A stretch of DNA of 57,060 nucleotides from Sedimenticola thiotaurini (GTDB lineage: Bacteria > Pseudomonadota > Gammaproteobacteria > Chromatiales > Chromatiaceae). The stretch spans positions 1-57,060 of the forward strand of contig DRKP01000163.1 in assembly GCA_011051715.1 (NCBI GenBank). The letters are read 5' to 3'. Below the pieces are notes generated by a model. It was not told where the DNA came from. It did no database searches and was given only the letters and a program-made list of their open reading frames with translations. The position numbers were made by a program, and so were the translations under genes. Shown one piece after another: positions 29,696 through 40,211 of the stretch; position 1 is the first letter of the stretch, and every line of letters begins with the position of its first letter.

Positions 29696-29709
29696 CGGAC
29701 GTTCGTCCG
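29696..29709. repeat. Short palindrome after mdh
   Basis: CGGACGTTCGTCCG: 6-bp arms around TT, three bases after the mdh stop and 18 bases before the -35 box of the gltA promoter. It may be an operator for gltA or a weak stem at the end of mdh; no T-tract follows. Confidence 0.4.
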
Positions 29710-29726
29710 ATTCTGCTTCCCGAACC

Positions 29727-29755
29727 TTGTTAGCCCCGGAGCAGTCTGTTATACA
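29727..29755 (+). promoter_or_regulatory. Sigma-70 promoter for gltA
   Basis: TTGTTA (29727-29732) and TATACA (29750-29755) are spaced by exactly 17 bases, each matching four of six consensus positions, about 50 bases before the gltA start. It suggests that citrate synthase is transcribed separately from mdh. Confidence 0.5.
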
Positions 29756-29806
29756 GAAGTGAAATCACGATCACACCCGGAATCAGCTGTGAGGAGAGAA
29801 CGACCG

Positions 29807-31102
29807 ATGGCCGAAAAAACCGTGACCTTGACCGACAACACCAGTGGCCGCAGCGCCGAGTTTCCCCTCCTCCAGGGTACCGTTGGTCCGGAAGTGATGG
29901 ATATCTCCAGGCTCTATCGGGAGATGGGGGTGTTCACCTACGACCCGGGCTTCGTCTCCACCGGCAGCTGTCGCAGCGCCATCACCTACATCGACGGTGA
30001 CGCCGGCAAGCTGTGGTACCGCGGCTACCCCATCGAACAGCTGGCGGAGAAGGCGGATTTCCTCGAGGTGGCCTACCTGCTGATCTACGGTGAGTTGCCG
30101 AATCCGGAGCAGCTGGCCGAGTTCGAGCGTGTCATCCGCTACCACACCATGATCAATGAGACGTTGAAGAACTTCTTCGACGGTTTCCACTACGACGCCC
30201 ATCCGATGGCGGTGATGGTGGGTGTGGTGGGCTCCCTGTCGGCCTTCTATCACGACTCCCTGGATATCCACAATCCGCGTCACCGCGAGATCTCCGCCCA
30301 TCGCCTGATCGCCAAGATGCCGACCATCGCGGCGGCCTGCTACAAGCACAATGTGGGCGAGCCCTTCATCTATCCGCGCAACGACCTGGACTACTGTGGC
30401 AATTTCATCCACATGATGTTCGCGACGCCGTGCGAGGAGTTCCAGCCGGACCCGCTGATGGCGAAGGCGATCAACCTGCTGTTCATCCTGCACGCGGACC
30501 ACGAGCAGAACGCCAGCACCTCCACGGTGCGGCTGGCCGGCAGTTCCCAGGCCAATCCATTCGCCTGCATCGCCTCCGGCATCGCCTCCCTGTGGGGGCC
30601 GGCCCACGGTGGCGCCAACGAGGCGGTGCTGGACATGCTGCACGAGATCGGCGATGTCTCCAATATCGACAAGTACATCGCCAAGGCCAAGGACAGGAAC
30701 GACCCGTTCCGCCTGATGGGATTCGGCCACCGGGTCTACAAGAACTTCGACCCGCGGGCCACCATCATCCGCAAGATGTGCCACGAGGTGCTGGACAAGG
30801 TGGCGGACCAGAACAGCCCCCTGTTCGAGCTCGCCCTGGAGCTGGAGAAGGTGGCACTGCAGGACGAGTACTTCATCGAGCGCAAGCTGTATCCGAATGT
30901 GGATTTCTATTCCGGCATCATCTACCGGGCACTCGGCATCCCCAACAACATGTTCACGGTGATGTTCGCCATCGCGCGGACCGTCGGCTGGGTCGCCCAC
31001 TGGCTGGAGATGATGGACGATCCGGAACAGCGTATCGGCCGGCCGCGGCAGCTCTACGTGGGATCCGACCTGAGGGACTACGTGCCGCTGGATCAGCGCT
31101 GA
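29807..31102 (+). CDS. gltA: Citrate synthase
   Basis: 431 residues, the type I bacterial length. It has [20 protein letters not shown] near the start and the catalytic His, His and Asp in [24 protein letters not shown] and [10 protein letters not shown]. It condenses oxaloacetate and acetyl-CoA, the opposite of ATP citrate lyase. GAGGAG precedes the ATG at 29807; the upstream ATG 16 codons earlier lacks a site. Its stop overlaps the end of the convergent hypothetical gene by 10 bases. Presence of both enzymes suggests the cell can run the cycle in either direction. Confidence 0.96.
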   Translation: MAEKTVTLTDNTSGRSAEFPLLQGTVGPEVMDISRLYREMGVFTYDPGFVSTGSCRSAITYIDGDAGKLWYRGYPIEQLAEKADFLEVAYLLIYGELPNPEQLAEFERVIRYHTMINETLKNFFDGFHYDAHPMAVMVGVVGSLSAFYHDSLDIHNPRHREISAHRLIAKMPTIAAACYKHNVGEPFIYPRNDLDYCGNFIHMMFATPCEEFQPDPLMAKAINLLFILHADHEQNASTSTVRLAGSSQANPFACIASGIASLWGPAHGGANEAVLDMLHEIGDVSNIDKYIAKAKDRNDPFRLMGFGHRVYKNFDPRATIIRKMCHEVLDKVADQNSPLFELALELEKVALQDEYFIERKLYPNVDFYSGIIYRALGIPNNMFTVMFAIARTVGWVAHWLEMMDDPEQRIGRPRQLYVGSDLRDYVPLDQR

Positions 31103-31716
31103 CCGGAAGCGCCGGCCAGCAGCGCCGCCACCCGGCCGATGCCGGCGCCGGCCTCCGGGCGCTGGCTCCAGGGGTCGATGGGGGGATCCGACAGGGCGGC
31201 GGGGGGCAGGACCACCAGCTCGACGGCGCTGCCGCCGGCAGCGAAGTCGAACAGGGGGATGGAACGGGTCGAGCGGTCGCCGAAGCGCAGCCGCACCGAG
31301 CGCTCCGAGAACGGGATGCGCCGCTCCATCAGGTACAGCATCACCGCCTCCGGGGTGTCCGTGTACAGGTGGAGCCGCACCGGGTCGTCGTGATCCGCGG
31401 TACCGCGCAGCACCGGCCCGGTCAGCCGCGGGGCGAACGACTCCAGGTCCCGCATCGCCTCCAGCGCCGTTCGCCGCAAATGCACCAGGTCGTCGTCCAG
31501 CGCATGGGGCTGGAACAGCTCGCGGTACTGGCGCAACTGCCGCTCGATCTCCAGGTTGTCAGGCCACTGGGCGCGGTCGCGGCAGCCCAGCCGGGCGGCG
31601 GCCTTGCGGCAGGCATCCTGCGGGCCGCGGGCCTCCTGCTGCGCCAGCAGACGCGCCGCCTCGGCGGCGATCCGGTGGCGCAGCTCGCGGGAGCGCGGTC
31701 GTCTGGTCATGGGCAT
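31093..31716 (-). CDS. Conserved hypothetical protein
   Basis: 207 residues (start [24 protein letters not shown]; a second ATG at 31710). The family occurs in many gammaproteobacteria: an N-terminal helical, basic part with AARLG, a middle [29 protein letters not shown] and a beta-rich end. The middle looks faintly like a nucleotidyltransferase core, but no confident catalytic motif is visible, so I assign no function. It lies 10 bases downstream of mrcA on the same strand and converges on gltA. Confidence 0.75.
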   Translation of the reverse strand: MPMTRRPRSRELRHRIAAEAARLLAQQEARGPQDACRKAAARLGCRDRAQWPDNLEIERQLRQYRELFQPHALDDDLVHLRRTALEAMRDLESFAPRLTGPVLRGTADHDDPVRLHLYTDTPEAVMLYLMERRIPFSERSVRLRFGDRSTRSIPLFDFAAGGSAVELVVLPPAALSDPPIDPWSQRPEAGAGIGRVAALLAGASGQR

Positions 31717-31726
31717 CCGCCGCTGT

Positions 31727-34240
31727 TCAGAAGGGGTCTTCGTCGCTGTCGACGGCACCGGTCCCGGGGGCGCCGTCCGGCGCCGCCTGGTCCACGGCGA
31801 CAGGGGCCGGGGCCTGCTCCGTCGGTGCATTCTCCACCCGGAACACCTCGAAGATGGCGTCCTTCTGCCCGGCATGGGCGCGCTTGCCGGTCCTGGGGTC
31901 GATGCGCACCGTGGTGATCCCCTCCGGCATCTCCAGCGGAACCTCCTCCACCCCCTTCAGCGCCTCCTTCATATAGGCCATCCAGGCGGGGAGTGCCGCC
32001 CGTCCCCCCACCTCGCCACGGCCGAGCGGCTTGGCCGAGTCGAAGCCGACCCAGGCGATGGCCACCAGCGAGCGGTTGAAGCCGTTGAACCAGGCATCCT
32101 TCTGATCGTTGGTGGTCCCGGTCTTGCCCGCCAGGTCGTTGCGGCCGAGGGCGCGGGCGCGGCGCGCGGTGCCGAAGCGGACCACGTCGCGCATCATGGA
32201 GTTCATCAGGTACCAGTTCTGCTTGCTGATCACCCGCGGTGCGATCCTTCCGGTGTCACCCTTGCCGGTGCCTTCCTTCCCGGCGTCTTCCTTTCCGGCG
32301 TCGTCCGGATTGGTGCCGGTGGATGCCTGCGGGCCGCCGTCCCCGCACTCCCGGCAGACGCGCAGGGGCTGCGCCTGGAACAGCACCTGGTGCTGGGCAT
32401 CCTCGATGCGTTCGATGAAATAGGGCTCCACCCGGTAGCCACCGTTGGCGAGGATGGCATAGCCCGCGGCCATCTGCAGCGGCGTGACGGCACCACTGCC
32501 CAGGGCCAGGGAGAGATTGTGGGGCAGGGTGTCGGGGTCGAAGCCGAAGCGGGCGATGTGCTGCAACGCAAACTCGATGCCCATGGCACGCAACAACCGG
32601 ATCGATACCAGGTTGCGGGACTTGGTCAGGGCGTAGCGCAGCCGGGTGGGGCCAAAGAACTTGCCACTGTAGTTCTCCGGCCGCCAGGCCCCCTCCAGGC
32701 TCGGGTCGTCGAACACCACCGGCGCATCGTTGATCAGGCTGGCCGGGGTGAAGCCCGCCTCCAGCGCGGCCGAATAGATGAATGCCTTGAAGCCGGAGCC
32801 GGGCTGGCGTTCGGCCTGGGTGGCGCGGTTGAATTTGTTGCGGTAGTAGTCGTAGCCACCGGTCAGTGCCAGGATGGCGCCGTCGTCGGGGTCCAGCGAC
32901 ACCAGGGCACCCTCCACCTGGGGTGACTGGGCCAGGCGCCAGTAGCTTCGGCTCTTGCCGCTCTTACTGTCGGTCACCGTCACCCGGGTGATGCGGACCA
33001 GGTCACCGGGCCGGACCACGTCGGCAGCCTTCTTCGGGGCCGCGCCGCGCCGGTTCTCGGTCTTGTAGGGGCGGGCCCATTTCAGGCCTTCCCAGGGGAT
33101 CCCGATGCGCTCGCCGTCGCCGACATAGACCTCGGCGCTGCGCTCGGCCACGGCAGTGACGATGCCGGCGCGCAGTTCGGGCAGGCGGTCGCTGCCCTTC
33201 AGCAACACATCCAGGTCGGCGTCGGTCTCATCGCCGGTGAGTGACAGGCGCCGCTCCGGCCCGCGGTATCCATGACGCAGGTCGTATTCCAGCAGGGCCT
33301 TGCGCAGGGCCCTGTTGGCGGCCTCCTGCAGGCGGCTGTCGATGGTTGTGTAGACCGAGTAGCCGCTGGTGTAGATGGAGTCGCCGTAGCGCCCGATCAT
33401 CTCGGCACGGACCATCTCGGCCACGTATGGGGCCTCCACCTCGACTGCCGCCGAGTGCAGTGCCGCGGTCACCGGCTCGGCCACCGCTTGGCGGTACTCC
33501 GCGGTGGTGATGTATCCCAGGTCGCGCATGTTTCCCAGCACATAGTTGCGCCGCTCCAGCGCCCGCTTCGGATTGGTGACCGGATTGTAGCGGGACGGCG
33601 CCTTGGGCAGTCCCGCGATCATCGCCAGCTGGGCCAGGTTCAGCTCATCCAGCCTGCTGCCGTAGTAGACCTGCGCGGCGGCACCGACGCCATAGGAGCG
33701 GTGGCCGAGATAGATCTTGTTGGCGTACAGCTCCAGGATCTTCTCCTTGGACAGCTCGCGTTCGATCTTCAGCGCCAGCAGGATCTCGTTCAGCTTGCGG
33801 ACATAGGTCTTCTTCCGGGTGAGAAAGAAGTTTCTCGCCACCTGCATGGTGATGGTGGAACCCCCCTGCTTCTTCTCACCGGTGAGGATCAGCTGGGTGG
33901 CCGCGCGCAGCAGACCCTGGTAGTCCACCCCCGGGTGCTGGAAGAAACGGTGGTCTTCCGCCGCCAGGAACGCCTGGACCAGTTGCTCCGGCAGTTCGTC
34001 GTAGGTCAAAGGAAGCCGTCGCTTTTCACCGAATTCGGCGATAAGCTTCCGGTCCCGGCTGTAGACCCGGAGCGGAACCTGGAAGCTGACATCCTTCAGG
34101 CTGTCGATGGGCGGCAGTTTCGGCTCCAGGTAGAAGACCACGGCGGCCAGGGCGACGGCACCGGCCAGGATGCCGAGTCCCAGCAGCCAGAGACCGAACT
34201 TAACGACTTTCTTGATTAGCCACTTCATCGACTGGTTCAC
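31727..34240 (-). CDS. mrcA: Penicillin-binding protein 1A, bifunctional peptidoglycan synthase
   Basis: 837 residues. A membrane anchor (about 12-34) is followed by the glycosyltransferase domain (AAEDHRFFQHPG, GGSTITMQVARN, ELYANKIYLG), an OB-like insert and the transpeptidase domain with the active-site serine in PGSGFK, SRN and AGKTGTTND. It polymerises and cross-links peptidoglycan in the periplasm. An unusual low-complexity stretch lies within the transpeptidase part, just before IAPRVISKQN: a CREC motif followed by Gly/Lys/Asp/Thr repeats (AGKEDAGKEGTGKGDTG). The C-terminus is an Ala/Pro-rich tail. The gene is divergent from the pil operon, the usual gammaproteobacterial order. Confidence 0.96.
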   Translation of the reverse strand: MNQSMKWLIKKVVKFGLWLLGLGILAGAVALAAVVFYLEPKLPPIDSLKDVSFQVPLRVYSRDRKLIAEFGEKRRLPLTYDELPEQLVQAFLAAEDHRFFQHPGVDYQGLLRAATQLILTGEKKQGGSTITMQVARNFFLTRKKTYVRKLNEILLALKIERELSKEKILELYANKIYLGHRSYGVGAAAQVYYGSRLDELNLAQLAMIAGLPKAPSRYNPVTNPKRALERRNYVLGNMRDLGYITTAEYRQAVAEPVTAALHSAAVEVEAPYVAEMVRAEMIGRYGDSIYTSGYSVYTTIDSRLQEAANRALRKALLEYDLRHGYRGPERRLSLTGDETDADLDVLLKGSDRLPELRAGIVTAVAERSAEVYVGDGERIGIPWEGLKWARPYKTENRRGAAPKKAADVVRPGDLVRITRVTVTDSKSGKSRSYWRLAQSPQVEGALVSLDPDDGAILALTGGYDYYRNKFNRATQAERQPGSGFKAFIYSAALEAGFTPASLINDAPVVFDDPSLEGAWRPENYSGKFFGPTRLRYALTKSRNLVSIRLLRAMGIEFALQHIARFGFDPDTLPHNLSLALGSGAVTPLQMAAGYAILANGGYRVEPYFIERIEDAQHQVLFQAQPLRVCRECGDGGPQASTGTNPDDAGKEDAGKEGTGKGDTGRIAPRVISKQNWYLMNSMMRDVVRFGTARRARALGRNDLAGKTGTTNDQKDAWFNGFNRSLVAIAWVGFDSAKPLGRGEVGGRAALPAWMAYMKEALKGVEEVPLEMPEGITTVRIDPRTGKRAHAGQKDAIFEVFRVENAPTEQAPAPVAVDQAAPDGAPGTGAVDSDEDPF

Positions 34241-34365
34241 GGTATTGGGGGAGGGGCATCGCTAAATTTCCGCTGCCGAATGCCGCTATGGTAGCAAATG
34301 CGATCTTGCGCAACAGGTTGTCGTTGGGAAATAACTTCACATGAAAACCAATTGGTGTTATATAG

Positions 34366-35520
<1,155 letters not shown>

Positions 35521-35521
35521 C

Positions 35522-36091
35522 ATGGCACGTATCAATCTCTTACCCTGGCGCGAGAATCTCCGCAAGAAGAAGCAGCGGGATTTCGGTATCGCCGCCCTGA
35601 CCATGGTGGCCATCGTCGGGCTCGGCTGTGCCGCGGTCCACTTCTATATCGAGGGCCAGATCGAGTTCCAGAACCAGCGTAACGCCTATCTCAAGAAGGA
35701 GATTGCGGCGATGGACAAGAAGATCAGGGAGATCAAGGACCTGGAAAAGACCAAGGCGAGACTGATCGCGCGCATGAACGTGATCCAGCAGCTGCAGGGC
35801 AGCCGTCCCCAGATCGTCCATCTGTTCGACGAGGTGGTCAACACCATTCCCGAGGGCGCCTATCTGACCAAGCTGGAACAGCGCGGCAGGAAGCTGACCC
35901 TGACCGGCCTGGCCCAGTCCAACGCACGCATCTCCTCCTACATGCGCAACATCGACAAGTCCGACTGGATCGACAAACCGGTCCTGCAGGTGATCTCCAA
36001 CGAGGGCAAGGGCGCCGAGGGGCTGGCCAAGTTCACCCTGGATGCGGTGGAAATCGCCCCGAAGGAACAGAAAGAGGGGGGTGACCAGTGA
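35522..36091 (+). CDS. pilN: Type IV pilus assembly protein PilN
   Basis: 189 residues: a short cytoplasmic N-terminus with the PilM-binding motif ARINLLPWRE, one membrane helix (about 20-43), a coiled coil and a ferredoxin-like periplasmic domain. It pairs with PilO in the alignment complex. One base separates it from pilM. Confidence 0.96.
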   Translation: MARINLLPWRENLRKKKQRDFGIAALTMVAIVGLGCAAVHFYIEGQIEFQNQRNAYLKKEIAAMDKKIREIKDLEKTKARLIARMNVIQQLQGSRPQIVHLFDEVVNTIPEGAYLTKLEQRGRKLTLTGLAQSNARISSYMRNIDKSDWIDKPVLQVISNEGKGAEGLAKFTLDAVEIAPKEQKEGGDQ

Positions 36092-36696
36092 ATCTGCAGG
36101 AACTCAACGAACTCGACGTCAACAACATCGGCTCCTGGCCGGCGCCGATCAAGGCATTTCTGATCCTGCTGCTGTGCGCCGGCATCGCGGTGGGCTGGTA
36201 CTACTATGATACCGAGGGGCAGCTGGCCAGGCTCGCCAGGGCGGAGAAGGACGAGCAGCAGCTGCGCCAGACCTTCGAGAAGAAGCAGGCCAAGGCGGTC
36301 AATCTGGAGAAGTACAAGAAGCAGCTGGAAGAGATGAAGCAGTCGTTCGGCGCCATGCTGCGGCAGCTGCCGGACAAGACCGAGGTTGCCGGCCTGCTGG
36401 TGGATGTCTCCCAGACCGGCCTGGCGGCGGGCCTGGAATTCGAGCTGTTCGATCCCCAGGGCGAGGTCAAGAAGGAGTTCTATGCCGAGCTGCCGATCAA
36501 GATCAAGGTGAATGGCGACTATCATCAGTTCGGTACCTTCATCAGCGGTCTTGCCCTGCTGCCGCGGATCGTGACCATCCACGACATCGTGATCAGCCCA
36601 AGGTCCAGGCGTGGCAGGGGGGAGGGAGACGCCAAGCTGGTGATGGAGGCGGTGGTCAAGACGTATCGCTATCTGGATGAGGAGGGTGGACAATGA
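36088..36696 (+). CDS. pilO: Type IV pilus assembly protein PilO
   Basis: 202 residues with one membrane helix (about 20-40), a coiled coil (about 45-90) and a periplasmic domain. It starts with GTG inside the GTGA overlap with the pilN stop, indicating translational coupling. Partner of PilN and PilP. Confidence 0.95.
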   Translation: MNLQELNELDVNNIGSWPAPIKAFLILLLCAGIAVGWYYYDTEGQLARLARAEKDEQQLRQTFEKKQAKAVNLEKYKKQLEEMKQSFGAMLRQLPDKTEVAGLLVDVSQTGLAAGLEFELFDPQGEVKKEFYAELPIKIKVNGDYHQFGTFISGLALLPRIVTIHDIVISPRSRRGRGEGDAKLVMEAVVKTYRYLDEEGGQ

Positions 36697-37238
36697 GCAT
36701 CGGGACTTCCACTCCTGTCAGGCTTCTGTTTACATTGGCCCTGAGCGGCCTGCTGACCGGTTGCTTCACCCAGGACATGAGCGATCTCCGGCGTTATGTC
36801 GACGAGGTGAAGGCGCGCAAACAGGGATATATCGAGCCATTGCCCGAGATCAAACAGGTGGAGACGTTCGCCTACGTACCTGGTGACCGGCGCAGCCCGT
36901 TCGTTCCATCGAGCCAGGGTGAGGAGGAGACGCAGAAGCCCTCCAGCAATGGCATCGCCCCGGACCCGAACCGACGCAAGGAGGAGCTGGAGAACTACTC
37001 GCTGGACTCCCTGCGCATGGTGGGGACGCTGAAGCAGGGTGATGTGATGTGGGCACTGGTGCAGACCAGTGATTCGACCATCTATCGGGTCAAGGCCGGC
37101 AACTACATGGGGCGCAATCATGGCCAGATCACCCGTATAGACGAGAACGACATCGAGTTGACGGAAATCGTACCGGATGGGCAGGGGGGCTATCTTGAAC
37201 GGCAGGCCTCGTTGGCGCTTAAAGAAGATCAGGGGTGA
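36693..37238 (+). CDS. pilP: Type IV pilus lipoprotein PilP
   Basis: 181 residues. A signal sequence ends in the lipobox LLTGC (Cys24), so the mature protein is lipid-anchored. A disordered linker precedes the beta domain (LRMVGTLKQGDVMWALVQ, then VKAGNYMGRNHGQI) that touches the N-domains of PilQ. Four-base ATGA overlap with pilO. Confidence 0.95.
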   Translation: MSIGTSTPVRLLFTLALSGLLTGCFTQDMSDLRRYVDEVKARKQGYIEPLPEIKQVETFAYVPGDRRSPFVPSSQGEEETQKPSSNGIAPDPNRRKEELENYSLDSLRMVGTLKQGDVMWALVQTSDSTIYRVKAGNYMGRNHGQITRIDENDIELTEIVPDGQGGYLERQASLALKEDQG

Positions 37239-37244
37239 TACGAG

Positions 37245-39413
37245 ATGAATAAGATTGCATTGGAACAGGGGCGGTTGCAGGAGAACGGGCGCCGGTTCGG
37301 AGGGGGCGTGGTCGCCCGGTCGTTTCTCCTGCTGCTGCTGTTCACGCTGGCAGCGCCGCTGTATGCCGCCGGCAATGTCCTCAAGGACATCAGCTTCTCG
37401 GCACTCCCGGGCAACAGTGTCCAGATCGTGTTGACGGCGGAGAAACCGTTCGACGAGCCCAAGAGTTTCAGCACCGACAACCCGCCCCGCCTGGCGATGG
37501 ATTTCTTCGGCATGTCCAGTGGCCTGGCGCGCAAGACCCAGCAGATCAACGTCGGCATGGCGCGCAGCATCACCGCGATCCAGGCCGGCAACCGCACCCG
37601 GGTGGTGGTCAATCTGGTACAGCAGACCGGCACCCGCATCGAGCGCGACGGCAACCGGCTGACCATCACCGTCGAGGGATCGCCGCAGCAGGTGGCCACC
37701 ACCCGCAAGCAGGCCGCCGTGGCGGCGCCGCGGACGGTGATCGCACGGCCCGGCGGACACCGGGTGGAAGGGGTCGACTTCCGCCGTGGCGACGCGGGCG
37801 AGGGCCGGGTGGTGCTGGACATGAACGACTCCACCGCCGTGGTCGACATGCGCGAGGAGGGCCGGAAGGTGGTGCTCGACATCGTCGATGCCGAGCTGCC
37901 GGAGCGCTTCATGCGCAAGTTCGACGTCTCCGATTTCGCCACCCCGGTGAAGATGTTCGAGGTGACCCGCCGTGGCCGCAACGTCCATGTCGAGATCACC
38001 ACCCGGGGCGAATACGAGCACCTGGCCTATCAGGCCGACGACCTGCTGACGGTCGAATTCCGCCCCCTGACCAAGGAGGAGAAGGAGGAGATCAACCGGC
38101 GCAAGAAGACCTTCACCGGCGAGCGACTCTCCCTCAATTTCCAGGACATCCCGGTGCGCTCGGTGCTGCAGCTGCTGGCCGACTTCACCGGCCTCAACCT
38201 GGTGACCAGCGACACCGTGGGCGGAAGCATCACCCTGCGACTGCAGAACGTGCCCTGGGACCAGGCGCTGGACATCATCCTCAAGGCGCGTGGCCTGGCC
38301 ATGCGCAAGAACGGCAACGTGATCATGATCGCGCCGACGGAGGAGATCGCCGCGCGCGAGAAGCTCGAGCTCGAGTCGCAGAAGCAGATCGAGGAGCTGG
38401 CGCCACTGCATACGGAGTACATCCAGATCAACTATGCCAAGGCGAAGGATGTACAGAAGCTGCTCAAGAGCAAGGGCAACGAGCTGCTGACTCCGGGACG
38501 CGGCAATGTCACCGTGGATCCGCGTACCAACACCCTGCTGGTCCGCGACACCGCCGCCAAGCTGGAGGACATCCGCCGGCTGGTGGAGAAGCTGGACGTG
38601 CCGGTACGCCAGGTGCTGATCGAGTCGCGCGTGGTGATCGCGAACGACAGCTTCAACAAGGAGCTGGGCGTGCGTCTCGGCTTCAACCGCGCCAACGCCA
38701 TCGGCGGGGGTAACGAGGCCCTGATCGCCGGTGCCCAGCCCGGCCACATCAACGGTACCGGTGCACTCGATACCGGCTCCTTCATGGGCGTCGGCGCAGG
38801 GATTGCGGAAGGGACCAAGGAGAACCTGATGGTCAACCTGCCGGCCGCGGCCGCGACCAGCGGTATCAATCTGCTGATCGGCAAGGTGGGATCCTACCTG
38901 TTGCAGCTGGAGCTGACGGCGATGCAGGAAGAGGGCCGGGGCGAGGTGGTCTCGAGCCCGCGTGTGATCACCTCCGACAAGCACAAGGCGGTGATCAAGC
39001 AGGGTGTCGAGATCCCCTACCAGGAGGCCTCGTCCAGCGGCGCCACCTCGGTCTCCTTCAAGGAGGCGGTGCTGCAGCTCGAGGTGACCCCGAACATCAC
39101 CCCGGACGACCGGGTGATCATGGACCTCAAGGTGACCAAGGACAATCCGGACTTTTCGCGGCTGGTGCTGGGTACACCGCCGGTGGACACCCGCTCCATC
39201 GAGACCTCGGTGCTGGTCGACGACGGTGAGACCGTGGTCCTGGGTGGCGTGTTCGAGCGCGAGAAGACCAAGAACGTGGACAAGGTCCCCTTCTTCGGCG
39301 ACCTGCCCTACCTCGGCTTCTTCTTCAAGACCACGTTCAACAAGAACGAGAACAAGGAGCTGCTGATCTTCGTCTCGCCGAAGATCGTCAAGGAGAGCCT
39401 GAGCGTCCGCTAA
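37245..39413 (+). CDS. pilQ: Type IV pilus secretin PilQ
   Basis: 722 residues. A signal peptide (hydrophobic run about 27-43) is followed by two AMIN-type beta domains, the secretin N-domain (LNFQDIPVRSVLQLLADFTGLN), the NolW/N1 domain (IQINYAKAKDVQKLLKS) and the outer-membrane secretin barrel (VLIESRVVIAND to the C-terminal LLIFVSPKIV). It forms the outer-membrane gate for the pilus. It is the last gene before the hairpin at 39462-39491. Pilus operon regulation is not visible beyond the common leader. Confidence 0.97.
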   Translation: MNKIALEQGRLQENGRRFGGGVVARSFLLLLLFTLAAPLYAAGNVLKDISFSALPGNSVQIVLTAEKPFDEPKSFSTDNPPRLAMDFFGMSSGLARKTQQINVGMARSITAIQAGNRTRVVVNLVQQTGTRIERDGNRLTITVEGSPQQVATTRKQAAVAAPRTVIARPGGHRVEGVDFRRGDAGEGRVVLDMNDSTAVVDMREEGRKVVLDIVDAELPERFMRKFDVSDFATPVKMFEVTRRGRNVHVEITTRGEYEHLAYQADDLLTVEFRPLTKEEKEEINRRKKTFTGERLSLNFQDIPVRSVLQLLADFTGLNLVTSDTVGGSITLRLQNVPWDQALDIILKARGLAMRKNGNVIMIAPTEEIAAREKLELESQKQIEELAPLHTEYIQINYAKAKDVQKLLKSKGNELLTPGRGNVTVDPRTNTLLVRDTAAKLEDIRRLVEKLDVPVRQVLIESRVVIANDSFNKELGVRLGFNRANAIGGGNEALIAGAQPGHINGTGALDTGSFMGVGAGIAEGTKENLMVNLPAAAATSGINLLIGKVGSYLLQLELTAMQEEGRGEVVSSPRVITSDKHKAVIKQGVEIPYQEASSSGATSVSFKEAVLQLEVTPNITPDDRVIMDLKVTKDNPDFSRLVLGTPPVDTRSIETSVLVDDGETVVLGGVFEREKTKNVDKVPFFGDLPYLGFFFKTTFNKNENKELLIFVSPKIVKESLSVR

Positions 39414-39461
39414 CCGTCGTTCCCGATCCCGGGTATCGCCTTCGATCCCGGGCTGCCACAG

Positions 39462-39491
39462 CGAAGGGGTCTGTGTTCACAGACCCCTTCG
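39462..39491 (+). terminator. Strong hairpin at the end of the pil operon
   Basis: CGAAGGGGTCTGTG and its exact complement (39462-39475 and 39478-39491) form a 14-bp stem with a TT loop, 48 bases after the pilQ stop. The following TGCATTTT is a short T-rich tail. The most convincing terminator in the window. Confidence 0.8.
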
Positions 39492-39668
39492 TGCATTTTC
39501 CGTTACACTGCTCCCATGGCACGAGTCCATTGAGGGGGAACCTGCCGGCAGGCGTCGTGCATCTGTTCACCAAGGCCCCGGCCTTGACCCTGATGCCGGT
39601 TTCCATGAAGAATGAGCGACTTTTACTGATCCGTTTTTCCAACCACTGCCCAGTGATGATGGAGTGAT

Positions 39669-40187
39669 ATGGTTCGAGTGAACAGACTGTTCCTGGTGGG
39701 GCCCATGGGGGCCGGCAAGAGCACCATCGGCCGCCAGGTGGCTGCCCTGTTGCGGATGGAGTTCGAGGACAGCGACCACGAGATCCAGCGCCGTACCGGC
39801 GTGGATATCCCCACCATTTTCGATTTCGAGGGGGAGGAGGGTTTCCGCAAGCGGGAGAAGGCGGTGATCGAGGATCTGACCCGGAAGGACGATATCGTGC
39901 TGGCCACCGGTGGTGGCGCGGTGCTGGACCCGGACAACCGCCGCAACCTCTCCAGCCGTGGCTATGTGGTCTATCTCCACTGTACACCGGAACAGCAGTA
40001 CGAACGCACCGCCCGCGACAAGAACCGCCCCCTGATCAAGACAGGGGATCCGCTGGCGCGCCTGCGCCAGTTGATGGACGAGCGCGATCCGCTGTACCGG
40101 TCGACCGCCGACCTGGTGGTCACCACCGAGAAACGCAGCGCCCAGTCGGTGGCCCGGGAAATCGTGCGCAAACTGGAAGAAGACTGA
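39669..40187 (+). CDS. aroK: Shikimate kinase
   Basis: 172 residues: Walker A GPMGAGKST, substrate-binding DSDHEIQ, ATGGGAV, and the RPLI lid arginine region. It phosphorylates shikimate in aromatic amino-acid synthesis. The aroK-aroB order after pilMNOPQ is the ordinary gammaproteobacterial arrangement. The 255-base gap before it holds the pil terminator and no other gene. Confidence 0.97.
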   Translation: MVRVNRLFLVGPMGAGKSTIGRQVAALLRMEFEDSDHEIQRRTGVDIPTIFDFEGEEGFRKREKAVIEDLTRKDDIVLATGGGAVLDPDNRRNLSSRGYVVYLHCTPEQQYERTARDKNRPLIKTGDPLARLRQLMDERDPLYRSTADLVVTTEKRSAQSVAREIVRKLEED

Positions 40188-40211
40188 ACCGCTGCAGGAG
40201 AGGCACCCGCG

